DNA from: Tricholoma matsutake | Lineage: Eukaryota > Basidiomycota > Agaricomycetes > Agaricales > Tricholomataceae | DNA: 64,000 bases | NCBI GenBank assembly: GCA_026075535.2 | Contig: AP026541.1 | Span: 8,184,001 to 8,248,000 of the forward strand | Direction of reading: 5' to 3' | Part shown: positions 21,254-34,052 of the stretch, piece after piece | Numbering within the stretch: the stretch's first letter is position 1 | Layout: every line of letters begins with the position of its first letter | The notes under the pieces: model-generated | Databases searched by the model: none | Told to the model about the DNA's origin: nothing | Seen by the model: only the letters and a program-made list of their open reading frames with translations | Translations under genes and position numbers: made by a program

Positions 21254-24200
21254 ATCGTATGCCCTCACTGCCTGTCCATAACCGCTTTGAAGTCTTGTCA
21301 GTTGAATCCCTGGAGAATGAATCCATTTCTGTGACTGCTCCCCTCTCTGACCCTTCAAAGTTGGCTAAAGACGTACCTGCTCTCCCCATCTCTCCTTCTA
21401 CTCCACGTCCCAAAATTAAATCATGGGAGCGTAAACTACCACGCAAGTATATTGTGGCATCCACTCCCTCTGCACATTCCTTGAACCTAGCCATCAAACT
21501 GCAGACGACTGACACTGGAAAGATACTCAGTGTCTCTGTGCTCCTGGACTCTGGTGCGACTGGTCTCTTCATCGATTCCCATCTGGTACAACAACATCAC
21601 CTAAATACTCGCTCACTCTCACGTCTGATACCTGTATATAATGTGGATGGATCCCCAAATGAAGCTGGTGCCATCCGAGAGGTTGCAGACCTGGTTCTCC
21701 GTTACAAAGATCATAGTGAGCGTGCCCTTTTTGCTGTCACTCAATTAGGAAAGCAAAAGGTGATTTTGGGATATCCATGGCTTTGAGACCATAACCCAGA
21801 GGTCAACTGGCGTACCGGGGAGGTTACCATGAGCCGATGTCCATCCCGCTGTCGGATGTGTTTCACAGAAGCCAGGCAAGAACGTCATGGACAGAAGGCA
21901 GCGATATGACGTACTCAGAAGTGTCGTGCTGGACCCCTGCCTATATCTGAAGTGGAATTGGAAGGGGTTCCTGATCTAATGCCAGACTCGGATGATGATG
22001 ATGAGGACCCAGAGGAAGTGGAGGAGGGTGATCGGATCTTCTACACTGCAATTCGCTCATCGCATGAGGTGTGTGCCACATCGAACATATCCCAACGCCT
22101 CGCCGAGGCCTTCCACAAAAACAACGCTGCTAAATCCTCTACTAACTCCTTACTCCCTCATCTCCATGAGTTTGAAGACATGTTCTCCAAGGAGTCATTC
22201 GACTCTCTTCCTGCGCGCAAGCCATGGGATCATGTGATCAAACTCACCCCCAGCGCAACCCCTTCATCCTGCAAGGTCTATCCTCTCTCTCTGGAAGAAC
22301 AATGGCAGCTTGACCAGTTCATCGACGAGCACCAGGCCTCTGGACGTATTCAACCATCGAAGTCACCCATGGCCTCTCCCTTTTTCTTTGTCAAGAAGAA
22401 GGATGGCTCACTTCAACCGGTTCAAGACTACAGAAGGCTCAACAACATCACGGTCAAAAATCGCTACCCACTACCCTTCATCTCCGAACTCGTGAACCAG
22501 CTCCATGGAGCCTGATACTTCACCAAGCTCGATGTCCGTTGGGGCTATAATAATGTGAGGATAAAGGAGGGAGATGAGTGGAAGGCAGCCTTTCATACCA
22601 ACCGTGGTCTTTTTGAACCGCTTGTCATGTTCTTTGGCCTTACTAATAGCCCTGCCACCTTTCAGACCATGATGAACGACATCTTCCATGACCTCATCCT
22701 CGAAGGTGTTGTCTGCATCTATCTCGACGACATCCTCATCTTCACTTACACGGTTGAAGAGCACCGTCGCATCACGCGCCTCGTCCTAGAGCGACTTCGA
22801 CGGTACAAACTCTACCTTTGTCAGGACAAATGCGAGTTCGAAAAGACCAAGATCGAGTACCTCGGCCTGATTATCTCGGAGGGTCAAGTGGAGATGGATC
22901 CTATCAAGGTAAACGGGGTCACAGCTTGGCCGACGCCCATGAACAAGAAGGAGGTGCAGTCTTTCCTGGGCTTCATCAATTTCTATCGGTGTTTTATCAA
23001 GGATTTCTCACATCATGCACGACCACTGTTTGACTTGACAGGAAAGGAGGCATGGAGGTGGGATAATGCACAACAGGAGGCATTTGAAAAGCTTAAGGAG
23101 ATGGTCACTTCCGCTCCGATCCTTACCTTTGCTGATGATTTGCGTCCTTTTCATGTAGAAGCCAACAGTTCTGACTTTGCGACGGGCGCCATGTTGTCTC
23201 AGCAGTCTCCAGAGGACCAGAAGTGGCATCCTGTTGCGTTCTACTCCAAAAGCCTTAGTGCTGTAGAGCAAAACTATGAGATCCATGACAAGGAGATGTT
23301 GGCGATAATGTGTGCGCTTGAGGAGTGGCAACACTTCCTCGAGGGTGCCCAACACAAGGTGGAAATTTGGATGGATCACAAGAATCTTGAGTACTTCATG
23401 ATGGCCAAGAAATTGAACTGTCGTCAAGCTCGTTGGTCCCTGTATCTATCTAGATTCAACTTCTCCTTGCACCACCATCCGGGTCGCAGCATGGGGAAGA
23501 CCAATGCCCTATCCCGATGTGCAGACCATGGGGATGGCAGCGGTGACAACCAAAACATTGTGCTGTTGCAGCCAGACCTGTTCACCATTCAGGCACTGGA
23601 AGGCATCACACCCCAGGGCGAGGAGCGGGACATCCTATGTGACATTCATCGTGCAAACCATAGCGGTTTACATGAGGATGTTGTCACCCGAGCTGTTAAA
23701 GAACTGAGGATGGGATCGACCCTTTCCTTACGTGCGGCAGAGTGGGCTGAAAAGGAGGACTTGTTGTATTTCAGGGATCGCATCTATGTTCCCAATGACC
23801 CAGACCTTCGCCAGCGCATCATATCCCAACACCATGACTCACAGATTGCTGGCCACCCTGGATGCTGGAAGACCTTGGAGCTCACCTCACGGAACTATTG
23901 GTGGCCACAAATGTCATGGCTCATTGGTCAGTATTGTCGCACTTGTGACCTTTGCTTATGCACCAAGGTTCCTCGTTGCAAGCCTATTGGTGAGCTACAC
24001 CCTCTTCCTGTTCCAGAGAGTCATTGGGATGTCGTCAGTGTCGACTTTGTGGTGGAGTTGCCAGAGTCAAACAGGTTTGATGCGGTGATGTGCACAGTTG
24101 ACTCAGTGGGAAAATGCACTCACTTCATTCCCACTCACACCACTGTCAGTGCCCTAGGTGCCGCTCGACTCTACCTCCACCACGTGTGGAAATTACATGG

Positions 24201-25128
24201 ACTTCCTGGTGCCTTCCTCTTGGATCGTGGCCCTCAGTTCATGGCAGAGTTCACTCGTGAGCTGTACCGACTCCTGGGGATCAAACTCCTCGCTTCAACT
24301 GCTTATCACCCACAAACTGATGGCCAGACGGAGCGAGTCAACCAGGAACTGGAGCAGTACATCCGCCTCTTTGTCAATGAATGCCAGGACAATTGGGATG
24401 ATCTCCTTCCTTTGGCCGAGTTCGGATACAACAACCATGTCCATGCTTCCACTCAACAGACCCCTTTCCTCTTAGACACTGGATGACATCCACGCATGGG
24501 ATTTGAACCTTGCCAAACTCCCTCACACATCGAGATGGTGAATGAGTTCACAGAACGCATGAGGGATAGCTTGGAGGAGGCAAGGGCAGCCTTAGCAAAG
24601 GTGAAGGACGACATGGCGCGATTTTACAACCAACACCACTCCCCAACCCCTCAGTACAAGGTTGGTGATTGAGTTTATCTTGACTCCAGTGACGTCTCCA
24701 CTACACGTCCATCCAAGAAACTCGCTCATCGCTTCTTGGGACCTTTCCCCATTGTCAAGTGCGTTGGAACGCATGCCTATCGTCTACGCCTCCCAGCCTC
24801 CATGTCCAGACTCCATCCCATCTTCCATGTCGTCAAATTGCTTCCAGCTCCCCCAGATCCGTTCCCAGGACACCATTCACACCCACCACCACCACCTACA
24901 GTGATCGAGGGAGAACCCCAATACAAAGTCGAGTCAATCTTGGACAGCCATTTGCGTCGAGGAAAACTCCAGTATTTGGTACATTGGAAGGGTTATGGGT
25001 ATGAGGAGAACTCATGGGTCGAAGAGTCTGACATAAATGCCCCTCGGTTAATCAAGGAATGCCACCGACGGCACACTGCTGCACTGCGTCGCATTCAAGT
25101 CACGGACTTTGGTCGTATGCAATTTTGA
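21250..25128 (+). pseudogene. A1 pol: protease, RT, RNase H, integrase, chromodomain
   Basis: Protease LLDSGATGLFID (~21541-21576); RT with [38 protein letters not shown] and CIYLDDILIF (YLDD intact near 22720); RNase H ...VEANSSDFATGAML (first Asp replaced by Asn) and YEIHDKEMLAIM; integrase zinc region GHPGCWKTLELTSRNYWWP with CRTCDLC, core VSVDFVVELP, LLDRGPQFMAEF, TAYHPQTDGQTERVNQELEQY; tail LHPIFHVVKL; chromodomain YKVESILDSHLRRGKLQYLVHWKGYGYEENSWVEE. Stops at 21784, 22513, 24484 and 24670 are TGA; where compared, the context fits CGA. The full domain set makes this the template for reading A0 and A2. Confidence 0.93.
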
Positions 25129-25163
25129 ATGCATCGGGGCGATGCATCTTAGAGAGGGGGTGA

Positions 25164-25589
25164 TGTAAGGGGACTAGGGGGGTGCCCTGTGTGTTTTTCC
25201 TATTTTTTATGTTTGTCCTATATTTTTCCCCACCTCATTTCCTTCTATTCTTCATTTTCTATGATTTTTCCGGATTTTATTACTAATTTTCCCTTGCTAT
25301 CATGTTTGTACATGTTGACACTTTTATATTTAGAGGCGGAGTACCTCTTCCGACACATACCCCTTGGTATGATGTCATTCGGCGGCCTTGATCCACCTAT
25401 CTCCGCCTTTTTCTATTTTTAGGTTATATTTGATTTTTGTTGTCTTCACATATACTGGGCATCAGCAAGGGGATCCTTAGAGTTTTCTCTTCGGATTTTC
25501 CTTTGCTAGGTGTGTCCCCAATGCCTGTATTATGTAGTATAATTTTAACTTTGGATTTCCCTTTGCTAGAGGCTTAGGTTGCCCTTATA
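25164..25589 (+). repeat. A1 3' LTR
   Basis: Preceded by AGAGAGGGGG (25151-25160), the likely polypurine tract. Same length as the 5' LTR. Differences seen: two sites at former CpG and two C/T changes outside CpG. Confidence 0.92.
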
Positions 25590-25870
25590 GGGGCTGTGGT
25601 TGAATTATGATCTTCATTGGAGTCAGGGCTCAGACTGTGTTCAGGAGTTGTTGGAGGTGAACTGAGAGGGCTAGAGTTCACCATGATCAACTCGATGTGC
25701 AATATACTGTGAGTATTGACAGGGGTACAGGTGGACATGGTTCGAGACAGGTTGTTGGCTGTAAGTGTCAAGGGGGCAGTGTTTTTCCTCATTCTCATTC
25801 TGTTATCATGTGAATATAAATAAGGTGATTGTATGTGCGTTTCTTCGGTGATGTAGGTATTCAATGACAT
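25590..25870 (-). pseudogene. B gag N-terminal piece
   Basis: Minus-strand frame from a Met at 25870 (MSLNTYITEE...) through NSSPLSSPPTTPEHSLSPDSNEDHNSTTAP, reaching the A1 insertion. Reading resumes at 11831 as TAPAPAHKVCSNTS, in frame after one TSD copy. A Ser/Pro/Thr-rich gag leader. The Met choice is uncertain because the upstream region to the LTR (25871-26068) is short and leader-like. Confidence 0.75.
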
Positions 25871-26068
25871 GCTATATGCGCTGGTTTCTCAGTAACTCTG
25901 TGGGTTTTGGGGTTCGCGTGGTGTGACAGCAAAAATGTTAGAAGTCGCGGAATTAAAAGGGGAATGATCTGGATGTCCATGAAGGGTCACTGGTTGTGAT
26001 AGAGCTATCTCTATATTTGGTGAGGTGTGTATCACTTGGTCGATACCACCTTCATCACAAAAAAAAAG

Positions 26069-26303
26069 TAGAAGGGAGCATCTACTCCCAACACTCAGGG
26101 ACCGAAGTGTGATGAAGATGGTATCGATTCAAGGAAAGGTACTGTACTATTACAAATAGTTGTTGTATATAATGAACGATGCATGTGATATGTGTGCACT
26201 TGGACATGTGATTGTGTCAGGCATGTGATGTTGGTTACGTGGAATCGCTGATGGTTGTGCCAGATGTATGAAGTCACATTGTAAGAGAATCAGATCTCTG
26301 ACA
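26069..26303 (-). repeat. B 5' LTR
   Basis: 235 bp, hairpin tip as in the 3' copy but with one base changed (TGTCAGAG...CTCTTACA). Its inner end reads CTTCTA instead of CTTCCA. Immediately inside, on the minus strand, is CTTTTTTTTTGTGATGAAGG, the T-tract also found after family-C LTRs. Confidence 0.9.
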
Positions 26304-28145
26304 GGGAAGTTACAATGAGCTGGTGTCCATCCCACCGTCACAATTGTTTCATGGAAGCCAGACAAGAACACCATGGACAAAGGGCCTCAATATGATGCAC
26401 TCAGAAGTGTGGTGCTGGACCCCTGCCTGTACCTGAAGTGGAGTTAGAAGTGGTTCCTGATCTGATGCTGGACTTGGATGAGGAGGAGGAGGAGCCAGAG
26501 GAAGTGGAGGAAGGTGATTGGATCTTCTACACTGCAATTCATTCATCACATGAGGTGTGTGCTACATCAAACATATCCCAATGCCTTGCCGAGGCCTTCC
26601 ACAAAAACAATGCTGCTAAATCCTCTACTGATTCCTTGCTTTCTCATCTCCATGAGTTTGGGGATGTGTTCTCCAAGGAATGGTTCGACTCTCTCCCTGC
26701 GCGCAAGCCATGGGATCACGCAATCGAACTCACCCCCAGTGCAACCCCTTCATCCTGCAAGGTCTATCCTCTTCCTCCTGAAGAACAGCAACAGCTTGAC
26801 CAGTTCATCAATGAGCACCCGGCCTCCAGATGTATTCGACCATCAAAGTCACCCATGGCCTCTCCCTCTTTCTTTGTCAAGAAGAAGGATGGCTCACTTT
26901 GAGTGGTTCAAGACTACAGAAGGCTCAATGACATCATGGTCAAAAATTGCTACCCATTACCTCTCATCTCTGAGCTTGTGAACCAGCTCTGTGGAATCCA
27001 ATACTTCACCAAGCTTGACATCCGTTGGGGCTACAATAATGTGAGGATAAAGGAGGGAGATGAGTGGAAGGCAGCCATACATATCAACTGTGGTCTTTTT
27101 GAACCATTGTCAAGCTTGTTGGTCCCTGTATCTATCCAGATTCAACTTCTCCTTGCACCACCATCCAGGTCACAGCATGGGGAAGACCGATGCCCTCTCC
27201 CAACATGCAGACCATGAGGATGGCAGCAATGACAATCAAAACATTGTGTTGCTGCAGCCAGACCTGTTCACCATTTGGGCACTGGAAGGCATTGCAAATT
27301 TGCACCCCAGGGTGAGGAGTGGGACATGATGATCATGTCCCACTTCTTGCCTGCATCTTCATCAATGAGTGCCAGGACAATTGGGATGATCTTCTTCCCT
27401 TGGCCAAGTTTGGATACAACAACCATGTCCATGCTTCCACTCAACAGACCCCTTTTCTCTTAGACACTGGGTGGCATCCACGCATGGGATTCGAACCTCA
27501 CCAAACTCCCTCACACTGTACACATTGAGATGGTGAATGAGTTCACAGAATGCATGCAGGATAGCTTGGAGGAGGCAAAGGCAGCCTTAGCAAATGCGAA
27601 GGATGACATGGCCCACTTTTACAACCAATGTCATTCTCTGACCCCTCAGTACAAGGTTGGTGATCAAGTTTATCTTGACTCCAGTGACACCTCCACTATG
27701 TGTCCATCCAAGAAACTTGCTCATGGCTTCCTGGGATCTTTCCCCATTGTCAAGTGTGTTGGAATGCATGCCTATTGTCTACACCTCCCAGCCTCCATGT
27801 CCAGACTCCACCCAGTCTTCCATGTCATCAAACTCCTTCCAGCTCCCACAGATCCATTCCCAGGATGCCATTCACATCCACCACCACTGCCTACAGTGAT
27901 TGAGGGAGAACCCCAGTACAAAGTTGAGTCGATCTTGGACAGCCAGTTGCATCAAGGAAAACTCCAGTATTTGGTGCACTGGAAGGGTTATGGGTATGAG
28001 GAGAACTCATGGGTTGAGGAGTCCAATGTGAACGCCCCTTGGTTAGTCAAGGAATTCCACCAATGGCACATTGCTGCACTGCATTGCATTCAAGTCACTG
28101 ACTTTGGTCGTATGCAATTTCGAATGCATCAGGGCAATGCATCTT
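26304..28145 (+). pseudogene. A0 pol, 3' piece with two internal deletions
   Basis: Continues A0 after B. RT start with FFVKKKDGSL then TGA at 26900-26902, [25 protein letters not shown], then a deletion directly after LFEPL that removes the YLDD region and most of RNase H. It resumes at [20 protein letters not shown] second deletion near 27319-27343 removes most of integrase and resumes at INECQDNWDDLLPLA. The end keeps FHVIKLLPAP and a chromodomain YKVESILDSQLHQGKLQYLVHWKGYGYEENSW. Non-functional. The first deletion has GTCA in common between the two ends in A1. Confidence 0.85.
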
Positions 28146-28150
28146 AGAGA

Positions 28151-28578
28151 GGGGACTAGGGGGGACTCAGGGTGCCCTGTGTGTTTCTCCTATTTTTTAT
28201 GTTCGTCCTATATTTTCCCTCACTTCATTTCCTTCTATTCTTCATTTTCTATGAGTTTTCTGGATTTTATTACTAATTTCCCTTTCTATCACATTTGTGC
28301 ATATTGGCAGTTTTATATTTAGAGGTGGAGCACCCCTTCCGACATCTACCCCTTGGTATGATGTCATTCAGCGGCCTTGATCTGCCTATCTCCGCCTTTT
28401 CTCTTTTCAGATTATTATTTGATTTTTGCAGTCTTCACATATACTGGGCATTGGCAAAGGGGTCCTCAGAGTTTTCTCTTCAGATTTCCCTTTGCTAGGT
28501 GTGCCTCCAATCCCTGTAATATGTAGTATAATTTTAACTTCGGATTTCCCTTTGCTAGAGGCTGAGGTAGCCCTTATA
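28151..28578 (+). repeat. A0 3' LTR, first bases lost
   Basis: The normal TGTAAGG start is missing: the purine tract runs directly into GGGGACTAGG. It carries ACTCAGG after the G-run, which A2 also has and A1 lacks, so A0 and A2 form a subfamily. Ends GTAGCCCTTATA at 28578. Confidence 0.88.
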
Positions 28579-29791
28579 CCCCCTCAACTCATTCGGCTTT
28601 GTGTGGCATCATTCAATGTTGGTTTCTTCTCCTAGCCCAGGCCATTCTGCCTTGACCCGTTCAGCGCTGTATGACATTGTTCAACATTGTTAGCCTCTGA
28701 CACTCACCCACTGCTCCTCACATTCATCACCTGCACCATGCCACCAGCACCCAGCACCGTTACCCACCCTGTACCATGTTACCACCCCCAGCACTGTAAC
28801 TGTAACCGCCCCACCTTCGGTGCAGTATGGCATTGTTTGACATCATTAGCTTCTTGCACACAACCTATTCTCTTGTTCCACCACTCTGTCTCGTTTACAC
28901 CCTGCCTGCCTCATCTCCACCCCATTTCTCTTGCTTCCCCTCCTGTTCCACCCTGCTGGCATTTCCTCGATGGGTAGATTGTGCGCAATTCACATCTCAA
29001 AGCCACCTCAACTTGTTCAGTGCCATGTAGCATTGTTTGATATTGTTAGCATCTCGTGCCCACACTCTTAGCTCAGTTCCATGCCACCCATCTCATCTGC
29101 ACTGCCTGCCTCTGGTCTCAACTCATTCAGCACCACAAGTTGTCATTTGACATTGTTTGCTCTCATTTCAATCCCCCTCCTCTCATTTTGACCCCGTGCC
29201 TCTCATTTTCCCTCCCTGCAACTCATTTGACCCTGCACCACTCATAACACCTCCCCTCATCTCATTTGGCGCTGTATGCCCCTCATGGGGCCAACCACCA
29301 TCAAGACAGCCTCCCAAACCACTCCTGCTGCCACTGACAATGCTGTGATGCAAACGGCACCCCTCAACAAGCCAACCTTCCATTACCACCATGATGCACC
29401 ATGTCACTGCTGACAATGCCCACACAGCCCCCATCAACAATGCAAGCAACATCAAGAACCACCACCACTCCTTTATCCCCAGCCTTGAAACAGCCTCCAG
29501 CACCTTGCAAAGGCTGGCACCAGTTACCAAACCAACCCACAGTGCTCCAGCCTCGTTCCCAGCCCCTCCTGTGTCCTGAGCCTCCCCTTGCAAGTGTCAT
29601 GTCACAGCCACCTATGCCAACATCACCAGCCACAACCACCTCTAAAATGGCATCTAGGGCCATGTCCAGCACATATATGGCTACCCATGCACCTGACAGC
29701 CCATGACGACAGTCTACAGCCTAGCAGACTGAGCCACATGACAACAAACAAATGCATTCATTGAGACACATCGTCTGCTTGACAAAATGGC
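28579..29791 (+). mobile_element. C2 (family C), left internal piece
   Basis: C/A-rich sequence with the family-C Ser/Thr/Pro frame (29401-29706: TTTTPLSPALKQPPAP, HPEPP-like PEPPLASVMSQ, then a degenerate LLK..VYSM at the end). It lies between the end of A0 and the start of A2, and continues at 35699. Both A copies are therefore inserted in one C element. Its 5' LTR is probably left of A0, outside the window. No other gene seen. Confidence 0.7.
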
Positions 29792-30175
29792 TATAAGGGC
29801 AACCTCAGCCTCTAGCAAAGGGAAATCCAAAGTTAAAATTATACTACATATTACAGGGATTGGGGGCACACCTAGCAAAGGGAAATCCAATAAGGATCCC
29901 TTTGCCAATGCCCAGTATATGTGAAGATGGCAAAAATCAAATAATAATCTAAAAATAGAAAAGGCAGAGATAGGCAGATCAAGGCCACCAAATGACATCA
30001 TACCAAGGGGTAGATGTCAGAAGGGGTGCTCCACCTCTAAATATAAAACTGTCAACATGCACAAATGTGATAGAAAGGGAAATTAGTAATAAAATCTGGA
30101 AAAATCATAGAAAATGAAGAATAGAAGGAAATGGAGTGAGGAAAAATATAGAACAAACAAAAAATAGGAGAAACA
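29792..30175 (-). repeat. A2 3' LTR, truncated
   Basis: Lacks the outer TGTAAGGGGACTAG... start: the sequence goes from AGGAGAAACAC directly into the CCTCTCTAAGATGC that belongs to the polypurine region. A further loss of about 14 bp near 29890 relative to the 35263-35698 copy. Confidence 0.85.
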
Positions 30176-30211
30176 CCCTCTCTAAGATGCATTGCCCCGA
30201 TGCATTCAAAA

Positions 30212-33200
30212 TCACATATGACCAAAGTCAGTGACTTGAATGCGATGCAGTGCAGCAGTGTGCCATTGGTGGAATTCCTTGACTAACTGAGGGGCATTCA
30301 CATTGGACTCTTTGACCCATGAGTTCTCCTCATACCCATAACCCTTCCAATGCACCAAATACTGGAGTTTTCCTTGACACAACCAGCTGTCCAAGATTGA
30401 CTCAACTTCATACTGGGGTTCTCCCTCAATCACTGTAGGTGGTGGTGGTGGATGTGAATGGTGTCCCAGGAATGGATCTGGGGGAGCTGGAAGGAGTTTG
30501 ATGACATGGAAGACTGGGTGGAGTCTGGACATGGAGGCTGGGAGGCGTAGACAATAGGCATGTGTTCCAACACACTTGACAATGGGGAAAGGTCCCAGGA
30601 AGCCATGAGCAAGTTTCTTGGATGCACGTGGAGTGGAGATGTCACTGGAGTCAAGATAAACTCAATCACCAACCTTATACTGAGGGGTCGGAGAATGGTG
30701 TTGGTTGTAAAAGTGCACCATGTTGTCCTTCGCCTTTGCTAAGGCTGCCTTTGCCTCCTCCAAGCTATCCTGCATGCATTCTGTGAACTCATTCACCATC
30801 TCGATGTGTGAGGGAGTTTGGCAAGGTTCAAATCCCATGTGTGGATGTCGTCCAGTGTCTAAGAGGAAAGGGGTCTGTTGAGTGGAAGCATGAACATGGT
30901 TGTTGTATCCAAACTCAGCCAAGGGGAGAAGATTGTCCCAATTGTCCTGGCACTCATTGACAAAGATGCAGATGTACTGCTCCAGTTCCTGGTTGACTCA
31001 CTCAGTCTGGCCATCAGTTTGTGGGTGATAAGCAGTCGAAGCAAGGAGTTTGATCCCCAGAAGTCGGTACAGCTCACGAGTGAACTCTGCCATGAACTGA
31101 GGGCCATGGTCAGAGAGGAAAATGCCAGGAAGTCCATGTAGTTTCCACACATGGTGGAGATAGAGTCGGGTGGCACCCAGGGCACTGAAAGTGGTGTGAG
31201 TGGGAATGAAGTGAGCACATTTTCCCACTGAATCAACTGTGCACATCACTGCATCAAACCCATTTGACTCTGGCAACTCCACCACAAAGTCGACACTGAC
31301 AACATCCCAACAACTCTCTGGAACAGGAAGAGGGTGTAGCTCACCAATGGGTTTGCGACAAGGAATCTTGGTGCATAAGCAAAGGTCACAAGTGTGACAA
31401 TACTGACCAATGAGTTGTGACATTTGTGGCCACCAATAATTCCATGAGGTGAGCTCCAAGGTCTTCCAGAATCCAGGATGACCAGCAATCTGTGAGTCAT
31501 GGTGTTGGGATATGATGCACCAGTGAAGGTCTGGGTCATTGGAGATGTAGATGCAATCCCTGAAATACAACAAGTCCTCCTTTTCAGCCTACTCTACCAC
31601 ACACAAGGAAAGGGTGGATCCCTTCCTAAGTTCTTTAACAGCTCAGGCAACAACATCCTCATGTAAACTGCTATGGTTTGCACAATGAATGTCATGTAGG
31701 ATGTCCTGCTCCTTGCCCTGGGGTGCAATGCCTTCCAGTGCCCAAATGGTGAACAGGTCTGGCTGCAACAACACAATGTTTTGATTGTCATTGCTGCCAT
31801 CCCCATGGTCTGCATGTCAGGAGAGGGCATCAGTCTTCCCCATGCTGCGACCCAGATGGTGGTGCAAGGAGAAGTCAAATCTGGATGGATACAGGGACCA
31901 ACAAGCTTGACGACAGTTCAATTTCTTGGCTGTCATAAAGTACTTGAGATTATTGTGATCCATCCAAATTTCCACCTTGTGTTGGGCACCCTCGAGGAAG
32001 TGTCGCCACTCCTCAATCACATGCATTATTGCCAACATCTCCTTGTCATGGATCTCATAGTTCTGCTCTACAGCACTAAGGCTTTTGATGTAGAACACAA
32101 CAGGATGCCACTTCTGGTCCTCCAGAGACTGCTGAGACAACATGGTGCCCATCGAACTGTCGGCTTCTACATGAAAAGGACACAAATTGTCAGCAAAGGT
32201 AAGAATGGGAGCAGAAGTGACCATCTCCTTAAGCTTTCTGAACACCTCCTGTTGTGCATTATCCCACCTCCATGCCTCCTTTCCTGTCAAGTCAAACAGT
32301 GGTTGTGCATGATGTGAGAAATCCTTGATAAAAAACACCAATAGAAATTGATGAAGCCCAGGAAAGACTACACCTCTTTCTTGTTTGTGGGCATTGGCCA
32401 AGCCATGACCCCATTCACCTTGATAGGATCCATCTCCACCTGACCCTCCAAGATAATCAGGCTGAGGTACTCAATCTTGGTCTTCTCAAACTCACACTTG
32501 TCCTGACAAAGGTAAAGTTTGTACTGTCAAAGCCATTCTAGAATGAGGCACGTGATGCAACAGTGCTCTTCAACTGTGTGAGTGAAGATGAGGATGTCAT
32601 TGAGATAGATACAAACAATGTTTTCGAGGATGAGGTCATGGAAGATGTCATTCATCATGGTCTGAAAGGTGGCAGGACTATTAGTAAGGCCAAAGAACAT
32701 GACGAGCAGTTTAAAAAGACCATGGTTGGTATGAAAGGCTGCCTTCCACTCATCTCCCTCCTTTATCCTCACATTATTGTAGCCCCAACAGACATCGAGC
32801 TTGGTGAAGTATCAGGCTCCATGGAGCTGGTTCACGAGTTCAGAGATGAGAGGTAATGGGTAGCAATTTTTGACTGTGATGTCGTTGAGCCTTCTGTAGT
32901 CTTGAACCGGTCGAAGTGAGCAATCCTTCTTCTTGACAAATAAAAAGGGAGAGGCCATGGGTGACTTCAATGGTCGAATACATCCCGAGGCCAGGTGCTC
33001 GTTGATGAACTGGTCAAGCTGTTGCTGTTCTTCAGGAGAGAGGATAGACCTTGCAGGATGAAGGGGTTGCACTGGGGGTGAGTTTGATTGCATGATCCCA
33101 TGGCTTGTGTGCAGGGAGAGAGTCAAACAATTCCTTGGAGAACATGACCCCAAACTCATGGAGATGAGGAAGCAAGGAATCAGTAGAGGATTTAGCAGCA

Positions 33201-34052
33201 TTGTTTTTGTGGAAGGCGTTGGGATATGTTCGATGTAGCACACACCTCATGTGATGGATGAATTGCAGTGTAGAAGATCTGATCACCTTCCTCCACTTCC
33301 TCTGGCTCCTCCTCATTATCCCAGTCTGGCATCAGATCAGGAACCCCTTCTAACTCCACTTTAGGTATAGGCAGGGGTCCAGCACAACACTTCTGAGTAT
33401 ATCATATCGCAGCCCTTTGTCCACAATGTTCTTGCCTGGCTTCCGTGAAACAAGTACAACAGTGGGATGGACACCAGCTCATGGTAACCTCCCCGGTATG
33501 CCAGTCGACCTCTGGGTTATGGTCTCAAAGCCATGGATAGCCCAAAATCACCTTCTGCTTTCCTAACTGAGTGGCAGCAAAAAGGGCACACTCACTATGA
33601 TCTTTGTAATGGAGGACCAGGTCTACAACCTCTTGGATGGCACCAGCTTCATTTGGGGACCCATCCACATTATAAACAGGTATTGGATGTGAGAGTGAGC
33701 GAGTATTCAGGCAATGTTGTTGTGCGAGATGGGCATTGATGAAGAGACCAGTTGCACCAGAGACCAGGAGTGCAGAGACACTGAGTATCTGTCCAGTGTT
33801 GGTAGTCTGTAGTTTGATTGCTAGGTTCAAGGAATGTGTGGATGCAACAATATATTTGTGTGGTAGTTTATGCTCCCATGATTTAATTTTGGGGTGTGGA
33901 GCAGAGGGAGAGATAGATAGAGCAGGTATGTCTTCAGCCAACTTCAAAGGGTCAGAGAGGGGAACAGTCACGGAAATAGATTCATTCTCCAGGGATTCAA
34001 CTGACAAAACTTCATAGTGGTTATGGACAAGCAGTGAGGGCATACAATTCAC
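30212..34052 (-). pseudogene. A2 pol: protease to chromodomain, broken
   Basis: Minus strand. Protease near 33720-33800 reads ALLVSGATGLFIN, so the catalytic Asp of DSG is replaced by Val. RT region 32527-33243 shows [12 protein letters not shown] and [10 protein letters not shown], so YLDD has become YLND. RNase H 31817-32401 with VEADSS and HDKEMLAIM. Integrase 30998-31573 with GHPGFWKTLEL, CHTCDLCL, VSVDFVVELP, LSDHGPQFMAEF and TAYHPQTDGQTE. Tail and chromodomain 30212-30532 (YEVESILDSWLCQGKLQYLVHWKGYGYEENSW). Frameshifts near 31590, 32400, 32520, 32800 and 33300. Dead. Confidence 0.88.

Larger units (their letters stand above)
11832..25589 (+). mobile_element. Ty3/Gypsy chromovirus A1 (family A), split by element D
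   Basis: LTRs of 426 bp each (11832-12257, 25164-25589), perfect TSD GGGGC (11827-11831 and 25590-25594) inside B gag. Only about five nucleotide differences separate the LTRs, so insertion is recent. Without D it is about 6.05 kb, close to A2. It keeps many CpG sites. Most in-frame stops in pol are TGA, consistent with former CGA (Arg). No clear tRNA primer site follows the 5' LTR. The best family-A reference in the window. Confidence 0.93.
2107..26303 (-). mobile_element. Ty3/Gypsy chromovirus B, minus strand, split by C1, A1 and two MITEs
   Basis: The two LTRs are each 235 bp (2107-2341 and 26069-26303), flanked by GGGAG (2102-2106) and GGGAA (26304-26308), a TSD with one change. The internal order on the minus strand is gag (three pieces), protease, RT, RNase H, integrase, chromodomain. 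Gag joins in frame across the A1 insertion and across C1 once TSDs are counted once. LTRs differ at roughly 13 of 235 positions, so B is older than the A1 and D copies it contains. Target: the A0 pol region. Confidence 0.9.
1..28578 (+). mobile_element. Ty3/Gypsy chromovirus A0 (family A), outer copy split by element B
   Basis: A0 gag and protease lie at 488-2106 and resume as pol at 26304. The break falls in a site whose unbroken form is seen in A1 around 21820-21830. Its 3' LTR ends at 28578. The 5' LTR and gag start lie left of the window or were lost around the MITE. A0 also lost about 800 bp of RT/RNase H and about 700 bp of integrase (junctions near 27105 and 27319-27343). It is CpG-poor compared with A1. 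A0 itself sits inside C-family sequence, which begins right after 28578. Confidence 0.85.

Noticed and set aside
21235..21260. Programmed -1 frameshift signal at the gag/pol overlap of family A
   Set aside because: The frames overlap in -1 phase but no standard slippery heptamer in the right frame or clear stem-loop was seen; not claimed.
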